A stretch of DNA of 64,000 bases from Telmatospirillum sp. (GTDB lineage: Bacteria; Pseudomonadota; Alphaproteobacteria; Rhodospirillales; Magnetospirillaceae), in NCBI GenBank assembly GCA_031291415.1, contig JARLJB010000343.1, positions 1 through 64,000 on the forward strand, given 5' to 3'. The notes below the pieces were generated by a model. The model saw only the letters and a program-made list of their open reading frames with translations. It ran no database searches and was not told where the DNA came from. The position numbers and the translations under genes are program-made. Shown here in pieces: positions 54,701 to 62,568 of the stretch; positions within the stretch are counted from its first letter, which is position 1, and the number at the start of each line of letters is the position of its first letter.

Positions 54701-54985
54701 ATGGACGAGCTGCGCATCGACAAGTGGCTGTGGTTCGCCCGCTTCTGCAAGTCGCGTAGCCTCGCCCAGCACTGGATCGACGCGGGAGAGACCTGGGTCA
54801 ACGGTCGCCAGGTCGACAAGGTCAGCGCCGTGGTCCGCATCGGCGATGAGGTGACTTTCCGGCAGGGACGACGCTGGCGCCGCGTCGTCGTCGTCGCCAC
54901 CGCCGTCCGGCGCGGCCCAGCCACCGAGGCGCAGGCCCTCTACCAGGAATTGGCGCCGCCCGACCCACCGCCGGCCGAGGATTGA
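54701..54985 (+). CDS. S4-domain RNA-binding protein (Hsp15/HslR family)
   Basis: 94 aa. One S4 domain from residue 3 (LRIDKWLWFARFCKSRSLAQ to VNGRQVDKVSAVVRIGDEV), then a basic strand (RQGRRWRRVVVVA) and a short acidic/proline tail. Hsp15 binds free 50S subunits carrying nascent chains. The tight linkage to the SUV3-like helicase is typical for alphaproteobacteria and suggests an RNA/ribosome quality role. Confidence 0.87.
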   Translation: MDELRIDKWLWFARFCKSRSLAQHWIDAGETWVNGRQVDKVSAVVRIGDEVTFRQGRRWRRVVVVATAVRRGPATEAQALYQELAPPDPPPAED

Positions 54986-55067
54986 TACCAACGGCTGCAA
55001 GTGCAGCCGCGCCGCCGATGCGGCGGGAGCCAAGGCGGACGGATGTCCGCCGCCCGGCACTTGGTAT
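54985..55067 (+). repeat. Multi-hairpin repeat with cloverleaf-like layout
   Basis: ATACCAA (54985-54991) pairs with TTGGTAT (55061-55067) and encloses three perfect hairpins: CGGCTGCA-AG-TGCAGCCG (54992-55009), GCCGC-CGAT-GCGGC (55011-55024) and GGCGGAC-GGAT-GTCCGCC (55034-55051). The linker GGAGCCAAG and the tail CGCCCGGC match the other copies. The remaining sequence to 55277 shows no gene. Confidence 0.75.
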
Positions 55068-55277
55068 GAGACCAGCCGGGCCTCCGGCAATCGGGACTCA
55101 TCGAAAGCCCTTGTAGCCCAGGGGTTGTTCAACGCGCCACGCTGTGCTAGTGGTCCGCTTCTGGCGCTTATTTTGCGGGCGTCAACGAATTCGGGCCACC
55201 AACTGATTGAATTGCGTTGGGTTTCTGACCGGTGTTTTTGATTCCCCGGTCACCGACCCGCCTTGAGGCAAGGCGCC

Positions 55278-55745
55278 ATGCTGGAAACGTTTAAGTCTTT
55301 GTTTTTCGGCGACGCCGGTACGACGTCGCAGACGCTGGGCGACGATGCGCGACTGGCCGCAGCCGCCCTGTTGGTCGAGGCGGCTCTGGTCGACGGCAAC
55401 GTCGATGGCGCCGAGGGGCAGCGTATTCTCAGCCTGCTGCAGGAACGCTTCGCCATGTCGGAAAATGACGCGACGACACTGCTGAACCGGGCGCGCGCTC
55501 TTCAGGAGCAATCCAATCAGATCTACCCCTTCACCAAGGTGATCGTCGAGCAATTCGATGCCGGGCGCCGGATCGAAACGATCGAGATGCTGTGGGAGGT
55601 GGTCTACGCCGATGGCCAACTGCACGATTACGAGGCCAGCCTGGTCCGCCGCGTCGCGGGATTGCTCTATGTTTCGGATCAGGAAAGCGGGGCGGCCCGC
55701 CAACGGGCGACAGCCCGTCTCGGATTGACGGGTCCCCTGGCCTGA
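55278..55745 (+). CDS. TerB-family (DjlA N-domain-like) protein
   Basis: 155 aa, helical, with the TerB pattern: DDARLAAAALLVEAALVDGN then EGQRILSLLQERFAM and a second half TIEMLWEVVYADGQLHDYE with the acidic VDG/ADG loops where TerB proteins can hold a metal ion. Function in this lineage is unknown despite the tellurite-resistance name. ATG 55278 (MLETFKSLFFGD) is chosen as the conserved start. It precedes fdxA by 24 bp. Confidence 0.8.
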   Translation: MLETFKSLFFGDAGTTSQTLGDDARLAAAALLVEAALVDGNVDGAEGQRILSLLQERFAMSENDATTLLNRARALQEQSNQIYPFTKVIVEQFDAGRRIETIEMLWEVVYADGQLHDYEASLVRRVAGLLYVSDQESGAARQRATARLGLTGPLA

Positions 55746-55769
55746 GCCTCAACCCCTACGGAGAATGAC

Positions 55770-56102
55770 ATGTCCTACGTTGTCACGGAAAACTGCATCA
55801 AGTGCAAATTTATGGATTGCGTCGAGGTCTGCCCCGTCGATTGTTTCTACGAGGGCGAGAATTTCCTGGTCATCAATCCCGATGAGTGCATTGATTGTGG
55901 TGTCTGCGAACCGGAGTGCCCGGCCGAGGCGATTTTCCCGGACAGCGAACCGACGGCGGCGGAGTGGGCGGAAACCAATCGGCAGTATTCGGCGGAATGG
56001 CCGAATATCACCCGTAAGGGACAGTCCCCGGCCGATGCGGAAAGCTGGAAGGGCAAGCCTGACAAAGCGGCTCTGCTCAGTACCAATCCGGCCAAACGTT
56101 GA
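55770..56102 (+). CDS. fdxA: 7Fe-8S ferredoxin FdxA
   Basis: 110 aa. Cys9, 12, 17, 21, 25 and Cys40, 43, 46, 50 match the Azotobacter FdI layout: a 3Fe-4S cluster (Cys9, 17, 50), a 4Fe-4S cluster (Cys21, 40, 43, 46) and two free cysteines. The C-terminal extension after residue 60 ([17 protein letters not shown]) is typical of the alphaproteobacterial form. It is a low-potential electron carrier. GGAGAATGAC precedes ATG 55770. Confidence 0.94.
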   Translation: MSYVVTENCIKCKFMDCVEVCPVDCFYEGENFLVINPDECIDCGVCEPECPAEAIFPDSEPTAAEWAETNRQYSAEWPNITRKGQSPADAESWKGKPDKAALLSTNPAKR

Positions 56103-56490
56103 CAGCAGCGGTCTCCGAGGGACGTTGCCGCCGGAGTTCCAACCCGGTACTCCGGCAAAACCGGGCTTTAGGACATTGAAAAGCTGAAAGTTTTTCAATA
56201 GTCTGTGAAGCCTGAGCGGTTCGTGCGGAGCGCGAACCGCGCAAGAGTTTTATGACACGAGGCAGATTCATTCTGTTCCTTGACCGTTACCTATGTTATA
56301 AAGTCTTTTCCGCCGAGTTGAGCTCGGTGGGTAGCCGCTTGACCGGCTAAGGCCACTTGGGCTCTAGGCCTCTTGGGCTAATGCCCCACACGGCAAGATT
56401 AGAGTTCCGAATCGACCGCTTTTGCGGTGCGGTGCGCGGTGCTTTTGCCGCGTCTGCCCGTTGCCCAGTTTTTTTAGGGATGAGCAGGAT
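56103..56490. other. Intergenic region fdxA-carD with two terminator-like hairpins
   Basis: 388 bp, no gene seen. CCCGGT...ACCGGG (56143-56165) followed by CTTTAG, and GCGGTTCG...CGAACCGC (56216-56240) followed by GCAAGAGTTTTAT, both look like fdxA terminators. TTGACC (56280-56285) with TATAAAG at 56297 is too closely spaced for a normal sigma-70 promoter, so the carD promoter is not resolved. Confidence 0.5.
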
Positions 56491-56985
56491 ATGCTGAACG
56501 AATCGTTTTCTGAAGGCGACTACGTAGTCTATCCGACCCACGGGGTCGGCAAGGTGGAAGCGATTGAACTGCAAAAGATCGCCGGGCACGAGCTTGAGCT
56601 GTTCGTGATTACCTTCGACCGCGATCGTATGACGTTGCGGGTTCCGGTGCCGAAGGCGCGGAAATCCGGCCTTCGTAAGTTATCGACCCGTATCGTGATG
56701 GACAGCGCGCTCAGCACCCTGCGCGGTCGCGCCAAGGTCAAGCGGGCGATGTGGAGCCGGCGGGCTCAGGAGTACGAGGCGAAGATCAATTCCGGTGATC
56801 CGGTATCGATCGCCGAAGTGGTCCGCGATCTGCACCGCAATGCCAATCAGCCCGACCAATCCTACAGCGAACGCCAGATTTACGAGGCGGCGCTGGAACG
56901 GCTGGCCAGCGAATTGGCCGCCGTCGAAAGCATTGAACAGGACATGGCGACGCAAAAGCTGGAAAAGCTGCTCGCCGCCGCTTAA
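56491..56985 (+). CDS. carD: CarD-family RNA polymerase-binding regulator
   Basis: 164 aa. N-terminal RNAP-interaction domain (FSEGDYVVYPTHGVGKVEAIE, about 5-60) and C-terminal helical DNA-binding part (LRGRAKVKRAMWSRRAQEYE; ASELAAVESIEQDM). CarD/CdnL proteins stabilise open promoter complexes, especially at rRNA promoters. ATG 56491 begins the conserved region; the upstream in-frame sequence from 56422 is unlike CarD. A strong hairpin follows at 56993. Confidence 0.94.
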   Translation: MLNESFSEGDYVVYPTHGVGKVEAIELQKIAGHELELFVITFDRDRMTLRVPVPKARKSGLRKLSTRIVMDSALSTLRGRAKVKRAMWSRRAQEYEAKINSGDPVSIAEVVRDLHRNANQPDQSYSERQIYEAALERLASELAAVESIEQDMATQKLEKLLAAA

Positions 56986-56992
56986 GGTAGCG

Positions 56993-57017
56993 GGAGCGGT
57001 ATCGGCGATACCGCTCC
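56993..57017 (+). terminator. Hairpin after carD
   Basis: GGAGCGGTATC-GGC-GATACCGCTCC is a perfect 11-bp stem 7 bp past the carD stop, followed by TGTC. It separates carD from the next gene by a short gap. Confidence 0.6.
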
Positions 57018-57048
57018 TGTCAACCTGGGTGGAGGTGAGACGCGGCGC

Positions 57049-57852
57049 ATGTCTTCGGAGCAAAACATCTTCGCGACATTGCGCGACAAGACGCGCATCT
57101 GGGCTGTCGGTGCGATTCATGGTGCCGCCGATCGCCTTTCCGATATCCACCGTCAGATTTCCAAGCAATATCAGCCGGGCGATCAAATCGTCTATCTCGG
57201 CAACTATTTCGGGCATGGCCGGAACATCCGGACAACCATCGACGATCTGTTGCTGTTTCGCCGCGCCGTCCTGGCCGAGCCCGGGGCCGATTGCGGCGAC
57301 ATCGTCTTCCTGCGCGGGGCACAGGAAGAGATGTGGCAAAAACTTCTGCAATTGCAGTTTGCCCCCAATCCCGTCGAAGTTCTGAGGTGGATGGCCGACC
57401 AGGGCATTGGCGCGACCATTGAAGCCTATGGTTCGACGATCGAGGAAGCCATCCTTTCGGCACGCGATGGAACTCTGTCGCTCACCCGCTGGACCACCCA
57501 ACTTCGCCAGAATCTGCGGTCCTGCGATGGCCATGGCACCCTGATGAGCGTCCTTCGACACGCGGCCTTTACCGATAGCGGCAGCCTATTATTCGTCCAC
57601 GCCGGCATCGATCCACAGCGCCCGTTGTCGGCGCAAAGCGATAGCTTCTGGTGGGGCGGTTCCGGATTTGCCTCGGTCGACAAACCTTATGGCGACTATC
57701 AACGGATCGTCCGTGGATTCGACCGCCGCCACAGCGGCTTCCAAGAAACCCCCTTCACCCTGTCGATTGATGGCGGTTGCGGATTTGGCGGCTCCCTGCT
57801 GGCCGTCCTGCTCGCTGCCGACGGATCTGTCGCCGAGGTTTTGAAGGCGTGA
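57049..57852 (+). CDS. Calcineurin-type phosphoesterase-fold protein lacking metal ligands (pseudo-phosphatase)
   Basis: 267 aa. The overall order is that of small Ser/Thr or diadenosine-tetraphosphate phosphatases, but the metal-site motifs are altered: GDIHG is GAIHG (21-25), GDYVDRG is GNYFGHG (51-57) and GNHE is GAQE (90-93). LLFVHAGIDP keeps its His. Thus most of the metal ligands are gone while the scaffold is retained, so catalysis is unlikely and a regulatory or binding role more likely. GGAGGTGAG (57031-57039) lies 9 nt before ATG 57049. The nearest gene upstream is carD, 63 bp away. Confidence 0.75.
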   Translation: MSSEQNIFATLRDKTRIWAVGAIHGAADRLSDIHRQISKQYQPGDQIVYLGNYFGHGRNIRTTIDDLLLFRRAVLAEPGADCGDIVFLRGAQEEMWQKLLQLQFAPNPVEVLRWMADQGIGATIEAYGSTIEEAILSARDGTLSLTRWTTQLRQNLRSCDGHGTLMSVLRHAAFTDSGSLLFVHAGIDPQRPLSAQSDSFWWGGSGFASVDKPYGDYQRIVRGFDRRHSGFQETPFTLSIDGGCGFGGSLLAVLLAADGSVAEVLKA

Positions 57853-57883
57853 TGTCACAGGGATAAGAACGAAGGGTCGGACG

Positions 57884-58840
57884 ATGAAGGGTGACAAGGA
57901 GACGGCGGGCGAGCTTTATCCGCCACTGGAACCGAACCACCACGGCTGGCTGACGGTCGATAGCCACCATCGCCTCTATTGGGAAGAGTCCGGCAATCCC
58001 GACGGCTTGCCGGTTGTTTTTCTGCATGGCGGTCCGGGTGCCGGATGCGCGTCTCTACATCGCCGTTTTTTCGATCCCCGACGTTACCGCATTGTTCTTT
58101 TCGACCAGCGCGGGGCCGGCCGGTCGGCGCCGGCGGCCGATGTCAGCAACAACACGACCCCCCTGCTGATCCAAGACATCGAGACCTTGCGCTCGCATCT
58201 CAGGATAGAACGCTGGCTGGTGTTCGGCGGATCCTGGGGAAGTACTCTGGCGCTCGCCTATGGCGAGACGCATCCCGACCGCTGCCTGGGGTTCATCCTG
58301 CGCGGCATCTTCCTGTTCCGTCCGCAGGAAGTCGACTGGTTCCTGCATCAGATGGGACGGTTCTTCCCCGAGGCCGGACGGCGCTTCCGCGACTATCTGC
58401 CGCCGGACGAACAGACCGACCTGCTGGCGTCCTATTACCGGCGGCTGACCGACCCCAGCCCGGCCGTCCATATGCCGGCCGCGCAGATCTGGTGCGCCTA
58501 TGAGGAGAGCTGTTCGCGCCTGCTGGCCGAACCGGGAGACACCCGCCCCTCGCCGGCTGCGCTTGCCATGGCGAGAATCGAGGCTCATTACATGGCCCAT
58601 GCCGGCTTTCTCGAAGAGAATCAATTGCTGCGCGACATTCACCGCCTCAGAAAACTGCCGGCAACCATCGTGCAAGGCCGCTACGACATGGTTTGCCCAA
58701 TCGCCAGCGCCGACGATCTGGCGCAGGCCTGGCCGGAGGCGACCTTCCAGGTGATCCCCGATGCCGGCCATTCCGCCATGGAACCGGGCGTTCGCGCCGC
58801 CCTGGTGGCAGCCACCAACCGCTACCGGACTTTGGGGTAG
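57884..58840 (+). CDS. pip: Prolyl aminopeptidase (proline iminopeptidase)
   Basis: 318 aa alpha/beta hydrolase releasing N-terminal proline from peptides. Family motifs: HGGPGAGC (oxyanion region), RIVLFDQRGAGRS, nucleophile Ser117 in GGSWGSTLALAY, Asp in VQGRYDMVCP and His in DAGHSAME. Length and order match Pip of the S33 family. It is 31 bp after the pseudo-phosphatase gene, likely the same transcript, and cytoplasmic. Confidence 0.93.
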   Translation: MKGDKETAGELYPPLEPNHHGWLTVDSHHRLYWEESGNPDGLPVVFLHGGPGAGCASLHRRFFDPRRYRIVLFDQRGAGRSAPAADVSNNTTPLLIQDIETLRSHLRIERWLVFGGSWGSTLALAYGETHPDRCLGFILRGIFLFRPQEVDWFLHQMGRFFPEAGRRFRDYLPPDEQTDLLASYYRRLTDPSPAVHMPAAQIWCAYEESCSRLLAEPGDTRPSPAALAMARIEAHYMAHAGFLEENQLLRDIHRLRKLPATIVQGRYDMVCPIASADDLAQAWPEATFQVIPDAGHSAMEPGVRAALVAATNRYRTLG

Positions 58841-58875
58841 AGCATGATGCGGTCTCACGCAGTGATCGGATAGGG

Positions 58876-59793
58876 ATGACGCCTCGCATCGGCATCGCTT
58901 TAGGCAGCGGGGCGGCGCGCGGCTGGGCTCATATCGGTGTCTTGCGAAAATTGCAGCGCCTGGGCATCGAGCCCGATATCGTTTGCGGTACCTCGATCGG
59001 CTCCTTCGTCGGCGCGGCCTATGCCGGCCAGCGTCTGGACGACCTCGAATATTGGGCGCGCGAACTGACAAAATTCCGCCTGACCCGGCTTTTCGATTTT
59101 CAGTTCGCCCATGGCGGCGTCATCGCCGGCCGGAAATTCATGCAGTTCGTCGAACAGGTCCTTTGCGACGATCTCATCGAGGATTTGCCCAAACGCTTCG
59201 CCTGCGTCTGCACCGACCTGCACACCGGAACGGAAATCTGGCTGCAAACCGGCCGCCAGCTCGACGCCGTTCGGGCCTCCTGCGCACTGCCGGGACTGGT
59301 GCCGGCGGTGTCCATTGATGGTCGATGGCTGGTCGATGGGGCGCTGGTCAACCCCGTCCCGGTGTCCGTCTGCCGTGCCTTGGGCGCCCATTACGTCATC
59401 GCCGTCAACCTCAACGGCGATCTCGTCGGCTCGATCAATGCCCGGACGTCCATTGACGTCGAGGACGCCGACGAAAACGCTCTGATCAAATGGACGGCCA
59501 ATCTGCCTGGAGCAAAATTCTTCCGCCAGGTGGCCAGCCATCGAAAGAACGAGCCGAGCATCCTGACCGTCATGACGCAATCCCTGAACATCGTTCAGGA
59601 TCGCATCAGCCGCTCGCGGCTGGCCGGCGACCCGCCCGATGTGATTATCGCCCCGCGGCTGGGCGATATCGGCATCCTGCAGTTCGACCGCGCCGGCGAA
59701 AGCATCAGCGCCGGGGAAACCGCCGTTGAACTGGCCGCTCCGGCGTTGGAGGAATTCCTGCGACGCATCGACGACGCGCGCCCTCAGGCTTGA
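58876..59793 (+). CDS. Patatin-like phospholipase (RssA/YlbK type)
   Basis: 305 aa. Oxyanion motif GSGAARGW (10-17), nucleophile elbow GTSIGS (Ser40) and catalytic Asp154 in VDGALVNPVPV. Bacterial RssA-type patatins are lipid acyl hydrolases of uncertain substrate. There is no signal peptide. ATG 58876 follows GGATAGGG and lies 35 bp after pip; the open frame upstream overlaps pip without resemblance. The C-terminal part (TVMTQSLNIVQDRISRSRL; DVIIAPRLGDIGILQFDRA) matches the family. Confidence 0.9.
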   Translation: MTPRIGIALGSGAARGWAHIGVLRKLQRLGIEPDIVCGTSIGSFVGAAYAGQRLDDLEYWARELTKFRLTRLFDFQFAHGGVIAGRKFMQFVEQVLCDDLIEDLPKRFACVCTDLHTGTEIWLQTGRQLDAVRASCALPGLVPAVSIDGRWLVDGALVNPVPVSVCRALGAHYVIAVNLNGDLVGSINARTSIDVEDADENALIKWTANLPGAKFFRQVASHRKNEPSILTVMTQSLNIVQDRISRSRLAGDPPDVIIAPRLGDIGILQFDRAGESISAGETAVELAAPALEEFLRRIDDARPQA

Positions 59794-59812
59794 CCGCCGG
59801 CTGCCGGTATCA

Positions 59813-59950
59813 GGCCGCCACCCCGGCGGCGGCCAAGCGCGCGGATGCCCGCGCTGGACCGGCGCGCATCAAATCTGACGCGACCCGCTCCAGCGGCCAT
59901 TGCGGCCGCGGCCAAGCGCGCGGAGGCGCGCGCCCGGCGAGGGACATAAA
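59813..59950 (+). repeat. Multi-hairpin repeat, two divergent copies
   Basis: Copy at 59813-59860: GCCGCC..GGCGGC hairpin, GGCCAAG, then a GCGCG-CGGATGCC-CGCGC hairpin. Copy at 59891-59950: CGGCC-ATTG-CGGCCG region, GGCCAAG, GCGC-GGAG-GCGC type hairpin, CGCCCGGCGAGGGACAT. They lie between the convergent ends of the patatin and rspB-like genes. Confidence 0.65.
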
Positions 59951-59960
59951 GATTAAGACA

Positions 59961-60971
59961 TCAGAACGACAGCAACACCTTGCAGCATTCGGTGGGATGG
60001 TGCTCGAAGGCGTCGAAAGCCGCTTCGAAATCGGCCACCGGAAAGCGATGGGTAATGAGCCGTTCGGGATGGAGGCGTCCCGAGGCGACCCAATCGATGA
60101 CCTTGGCGAACTTGTGACTGTTGAGCCGCGAGGAATGGATCGAGAGTTCCTTGCTGGTGATCTTCTGCTGGATGATCGTGCAAGGGTCCGTCGAAAATCC
60201 CATCATGCCGATCCGCGCCGCTGGCGAAGCAATCTCGATCGCCTCGCCCAGAATGGCGGGATGGCAGGCGGCGTCGATGACCAGGGTCGGACGGATGCCG
60301 TCGGCGGCCAACGCGTCGGCAAGCCCCCGGTGGGCGGTATTGATCACCCGGTCGGCGCCATTGGCTTGCGCCGCCACCAGCCGCTCGTCGATGCGATCGG
60401 TGACGATCACGGTCTTCACGCCATGAACATATTTCAACACTTGCACGATCGTCAGACCGATTGCACCGGCACCGTAAACCAGCGCCACATCCTGATCGAA
60501 GACGCCGGTATGGTCGGTGATGTTGGCGGCGACCGAAAAAGGTTCGATCAACGGCGCCTGCTCGTCGGTGATGCAATCGGGAATGACATGGAGGTTGGCG
60601 GCGGGAACCAGGCAGAACTCGGAAAAACCGCCATCACGGTGAACGCCCAAAACCTGTAGTTCGACACAGACATTGGGGCGTCCGACCGAACATGGATAGC
60701 AGTGGCCGCAACTGATCACCGGATCGACGACGGCACGGGTTCCCGCCGCCACGGCGACGCCGTCGCCGACCGCGTCGACGCGGCCATAGAACTCGTGCCC
60801 GATGACCCGCGGATAGCGGGCGAAAGCGTTGCTGCCATGCAGGATGTGGACGTCCGACCCACAGATGCCGGCCCGCTCCACCCGGAGGCGGACCTCACCC
60901 GGTCCGGGTTCCGGCACGCCGCGATCGGCCAGCACCAGCAATCCGGGATGTTCCACGACGAGGCTTTTCAT
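59961..60971 (-). CDS. rspB: Zinc-dependent sugar-alcohol/uronate dehydrogenase, RspB-like
   Basis: 336 aa medium-chain dehydrogenase, very like E. coli RspB as I recall it. Catalytic zinc ligands: Cys in AGICGSDVH and His-Glu in VIGHEFYG. Structural zinc cysteines lie in CGHCYPCSVGRPNVC. NAD-binding VYGAGAIGLTIVQ. RspB works with RspA (mannonate/altronate-type dehydratase) in sugar-acid metabolism in other bacteria, though its substrate is not settled. ATG 60971 (MKSLVVEHPG) matches RspB; an upstream in-frame ATG adds 11 residues. It is divergent from a TRAP transporter, suggesting oxidation of the imported hexonate or sugar alcohol. Confidence 0.88.
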   Translation of the reverse strand: MKSLVVEHPGLLVLADRGVPEPGPGEVRLRVERAGICGSDVHILHGSNAFARYPRVIGHEFYGRVDAVGDGVAVAAGTRAVVDPVISCGHCYPCSVGRPNVCVELQVLGVHRDGGFSEFCLVPAANLHVIPDCITDEQAPLIEPFSVAANITDHTGVFDQDVALVYGAGAIGLTIVQVLKYVHGVKTVIVTDRIDERLVAAQANGADRVINTAHRGLADALAADGIRPTLVIDAACHPAILGEAIEIASPAARIGMMGFSTDPCTIIQQKITSKELSIHSSRLNSHKFAKVIDWVASGRLHPERLITHRFPVADFEAAFDAFEHHPTECCKVLLSF

Positions 60972-61454
60972 CTTCTTCACTCCGCCTTGACATGCCGATA
61001 GCACTATCAGAAGCCTAACTAGGATACAAGATTAAGCCGGGAATGATGGCCGAAAAACAGAAGATCGTCCAATTTCTCTCCGGGCCGAGCTCCGCCTGGG
61101 CTGGTCATTTCAGACATATATTCGTTATATAACAACATATTATATATTTCCGAATCTGCTGATAACTCTTCGCTGCGGAGGATTTCACCATCTGCCGGAC
61201 GACTCCGGATGATGCTCTGGCGTTGTGCACTAGTATCCCATATGGTAACGTTTCGTTGGTCACCAAGATCAAAGCCGCCGCAGAGTGGTGTCGACGCCGG
61301 GAGGAACCTTAAGGACCTGATCCAAATCGCATGTGGATTCGGTCCGCCCCGCGCCGCACATTTCTCCCGTCTTTGAACCGGCGACCTCATGAGGAGGAAG
61401 CGCCAGGCCCCGCGCTGTTGGTGCCGGCGGCGCGCTTGAGAAGAGAGGACATCC
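60972..61454. promoter_or_regulatory. Divergent control region of rspB and the TRAP operon
   Basis: 483 bp. An AT-rich block (about 61115-61170) contains the perfect palindrome GTTATATAAC (61124-61133), a plausible operator for a GntR-type regulator, which often controls rspAB/TRAP loci; no regulator gene is in view. GGTAAC...GGTCACC (61244-61264) is a weaker inverted repeat. No gene was seen. Confidence 0.45.
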
Positions 61455-62468
61455 ATGAACATTTCCCGACGGACCTTTGGCAAGACGGCCATGGCGGCCG
61501 GTCTCGTGGCGGCGGGCCTGCCGTCTGTTTGCCTGGGAGCAGCAACGGCCAAGTACCGGTTGCGCTACGGCACCGCCTTTCCGAACAACCACCCGGGCGT
61601 GCTCAGGATCATCGAAGCGTCGGAGAGCATCAAGAAGCAGACCGACGGCCTTGTCGATCTGCAGGTTTATCCCAACAGTCAGTTGGGCAGCGAACCCGAC
61701 ATGTTTTCGCAGACCCGCACGGGCGCGCTGGATTTCATGTCGACCTCGGGCGTCAACCAGACGGCGGTCCCGGTCGGCGGCATCAATGCCGTCGCCTTCG
61801 CCTTTGAAACCTATGATCAGGTCTGGGCGGCGATGGACGGCGGTCTGGGCGATCATGTCCGCGCCGCCTTCACCAAGGTCGGTCTCTATGTGTTCCCGAA
61901 ATGCCTCGACAATGGCTACCGGAACATCACGGCCGCCGCCAAGCCGATCGTCCATCCCGACGATCTCAAAGGATTCAAGATCCGGGTACCGGGCAATCCC
62001 TTGTGGGTCACCTTGTTCAAGACGCTGGGCGCGGCGCCGACGCCGATCAATTTCGGCGAGCTGTATGCCGCCTTGCAGACCAAGATCGTCGACGGCGAGG
62101 AGAATCCGCTGGCGATGATCCAAAGCGCCAAGCTCTACGAGGTCCAGAAATATGTCTCGATGACCGGCCATATCTGGGACGGGCATCACATTTTCGCCAA
62201 CGCGGCCCGCTGGGGGGCTCTACCCGAGGACGTCCGCAAGGCGGTATCGGACGGCTTATCGACGGCGGCAACGCGGGAACGCGAAGACGTTCTGCGGTTC
62301 AACGACGCGGCGGCGGCCGAAATGCAGGCGGCCGGACTGACCTTCAACAAGGTCGATACCAAGCCGTTCCGGGAAGTGCTGCGGGCCAGTGGTTTCTACA
62401 ACGACTGGAAGGGCAAGTTCGGGGCGGATGCCTGGAGCCTGCTGGAAAAATACGTGGGGACGCTCTGA
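61455..62468 (+). CDS. TRAP transporter solute-binding protein (DctP family), Tat-exported
   Basis: 337 aa. A twin-arginine signal (SRRTFGKTAMAAGLVAAGLP) is followed by a DctP fold: LRYGTAFPNNHPGVLRIIEAS, the substrate carboxylate-binding arginine region FKIRVPGNPLWVTLFKTLGA, and INFGELYAALQTKIVDGEENPL. It captures an organic acid (the rspB neighbour suggests a sugar acid) and delivers it to the adjacent DctQM permease. AGAGAGGAC lies shortly before ATG 61455. Confidence 0.9.
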   Translation: MNISRRTFGKTAMAAGLVAAGLPSVCLGAATAKYRLRYGTAFPNNHPGVLRIIEASESIKKQTDGLVDLQVYPNSQLGSEPDMFSQTRTGALDFMSTSGVNQTAVPVGGINAVAFAFETYDQVWAAMDGGLGDHVRAAFTKVGLYVFPKCLDNGYRNITAAAKPIVHPDDLKGFKIRVPGNPLWVTLFKTLGAAPTPINFGELYAALQTKIVDGEENPLAMIQSAKLYEVQKYVSMTGHIWDGHHIFANAARWGALPEDVRKAVSDGLSTAATREREDVLRFNDAAAAEMQAAGLTFNKVDTKPFREVLRASGFYNDWKGKFGADAWSLLEKYVGTL

Positions 62469-62568
62469 TCATTTCCGATTGATCGGGCACAGTTAAGACA
62501 CGCCTTTGGAGCGAAATCGCAGTGCGATCCGCCCCAAAGGCATTCGGTTCCAAAGGGTGAAAGTCATC

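Noticed and set aside
54985-55067. Possible tRNA because of the cloverleaf shape
   Set aside because: No acceptor stem of tRNA type, no T-loop GTTCRA sequence and no anticodon arm geometry; sequence similarity to the other repeat copies explains it.
56280-56303. TTGACC / TATAAAG as the carD promoter
   Set aside because: The spacing is only 11 bp, too short for a normal sigma-70 promoter.
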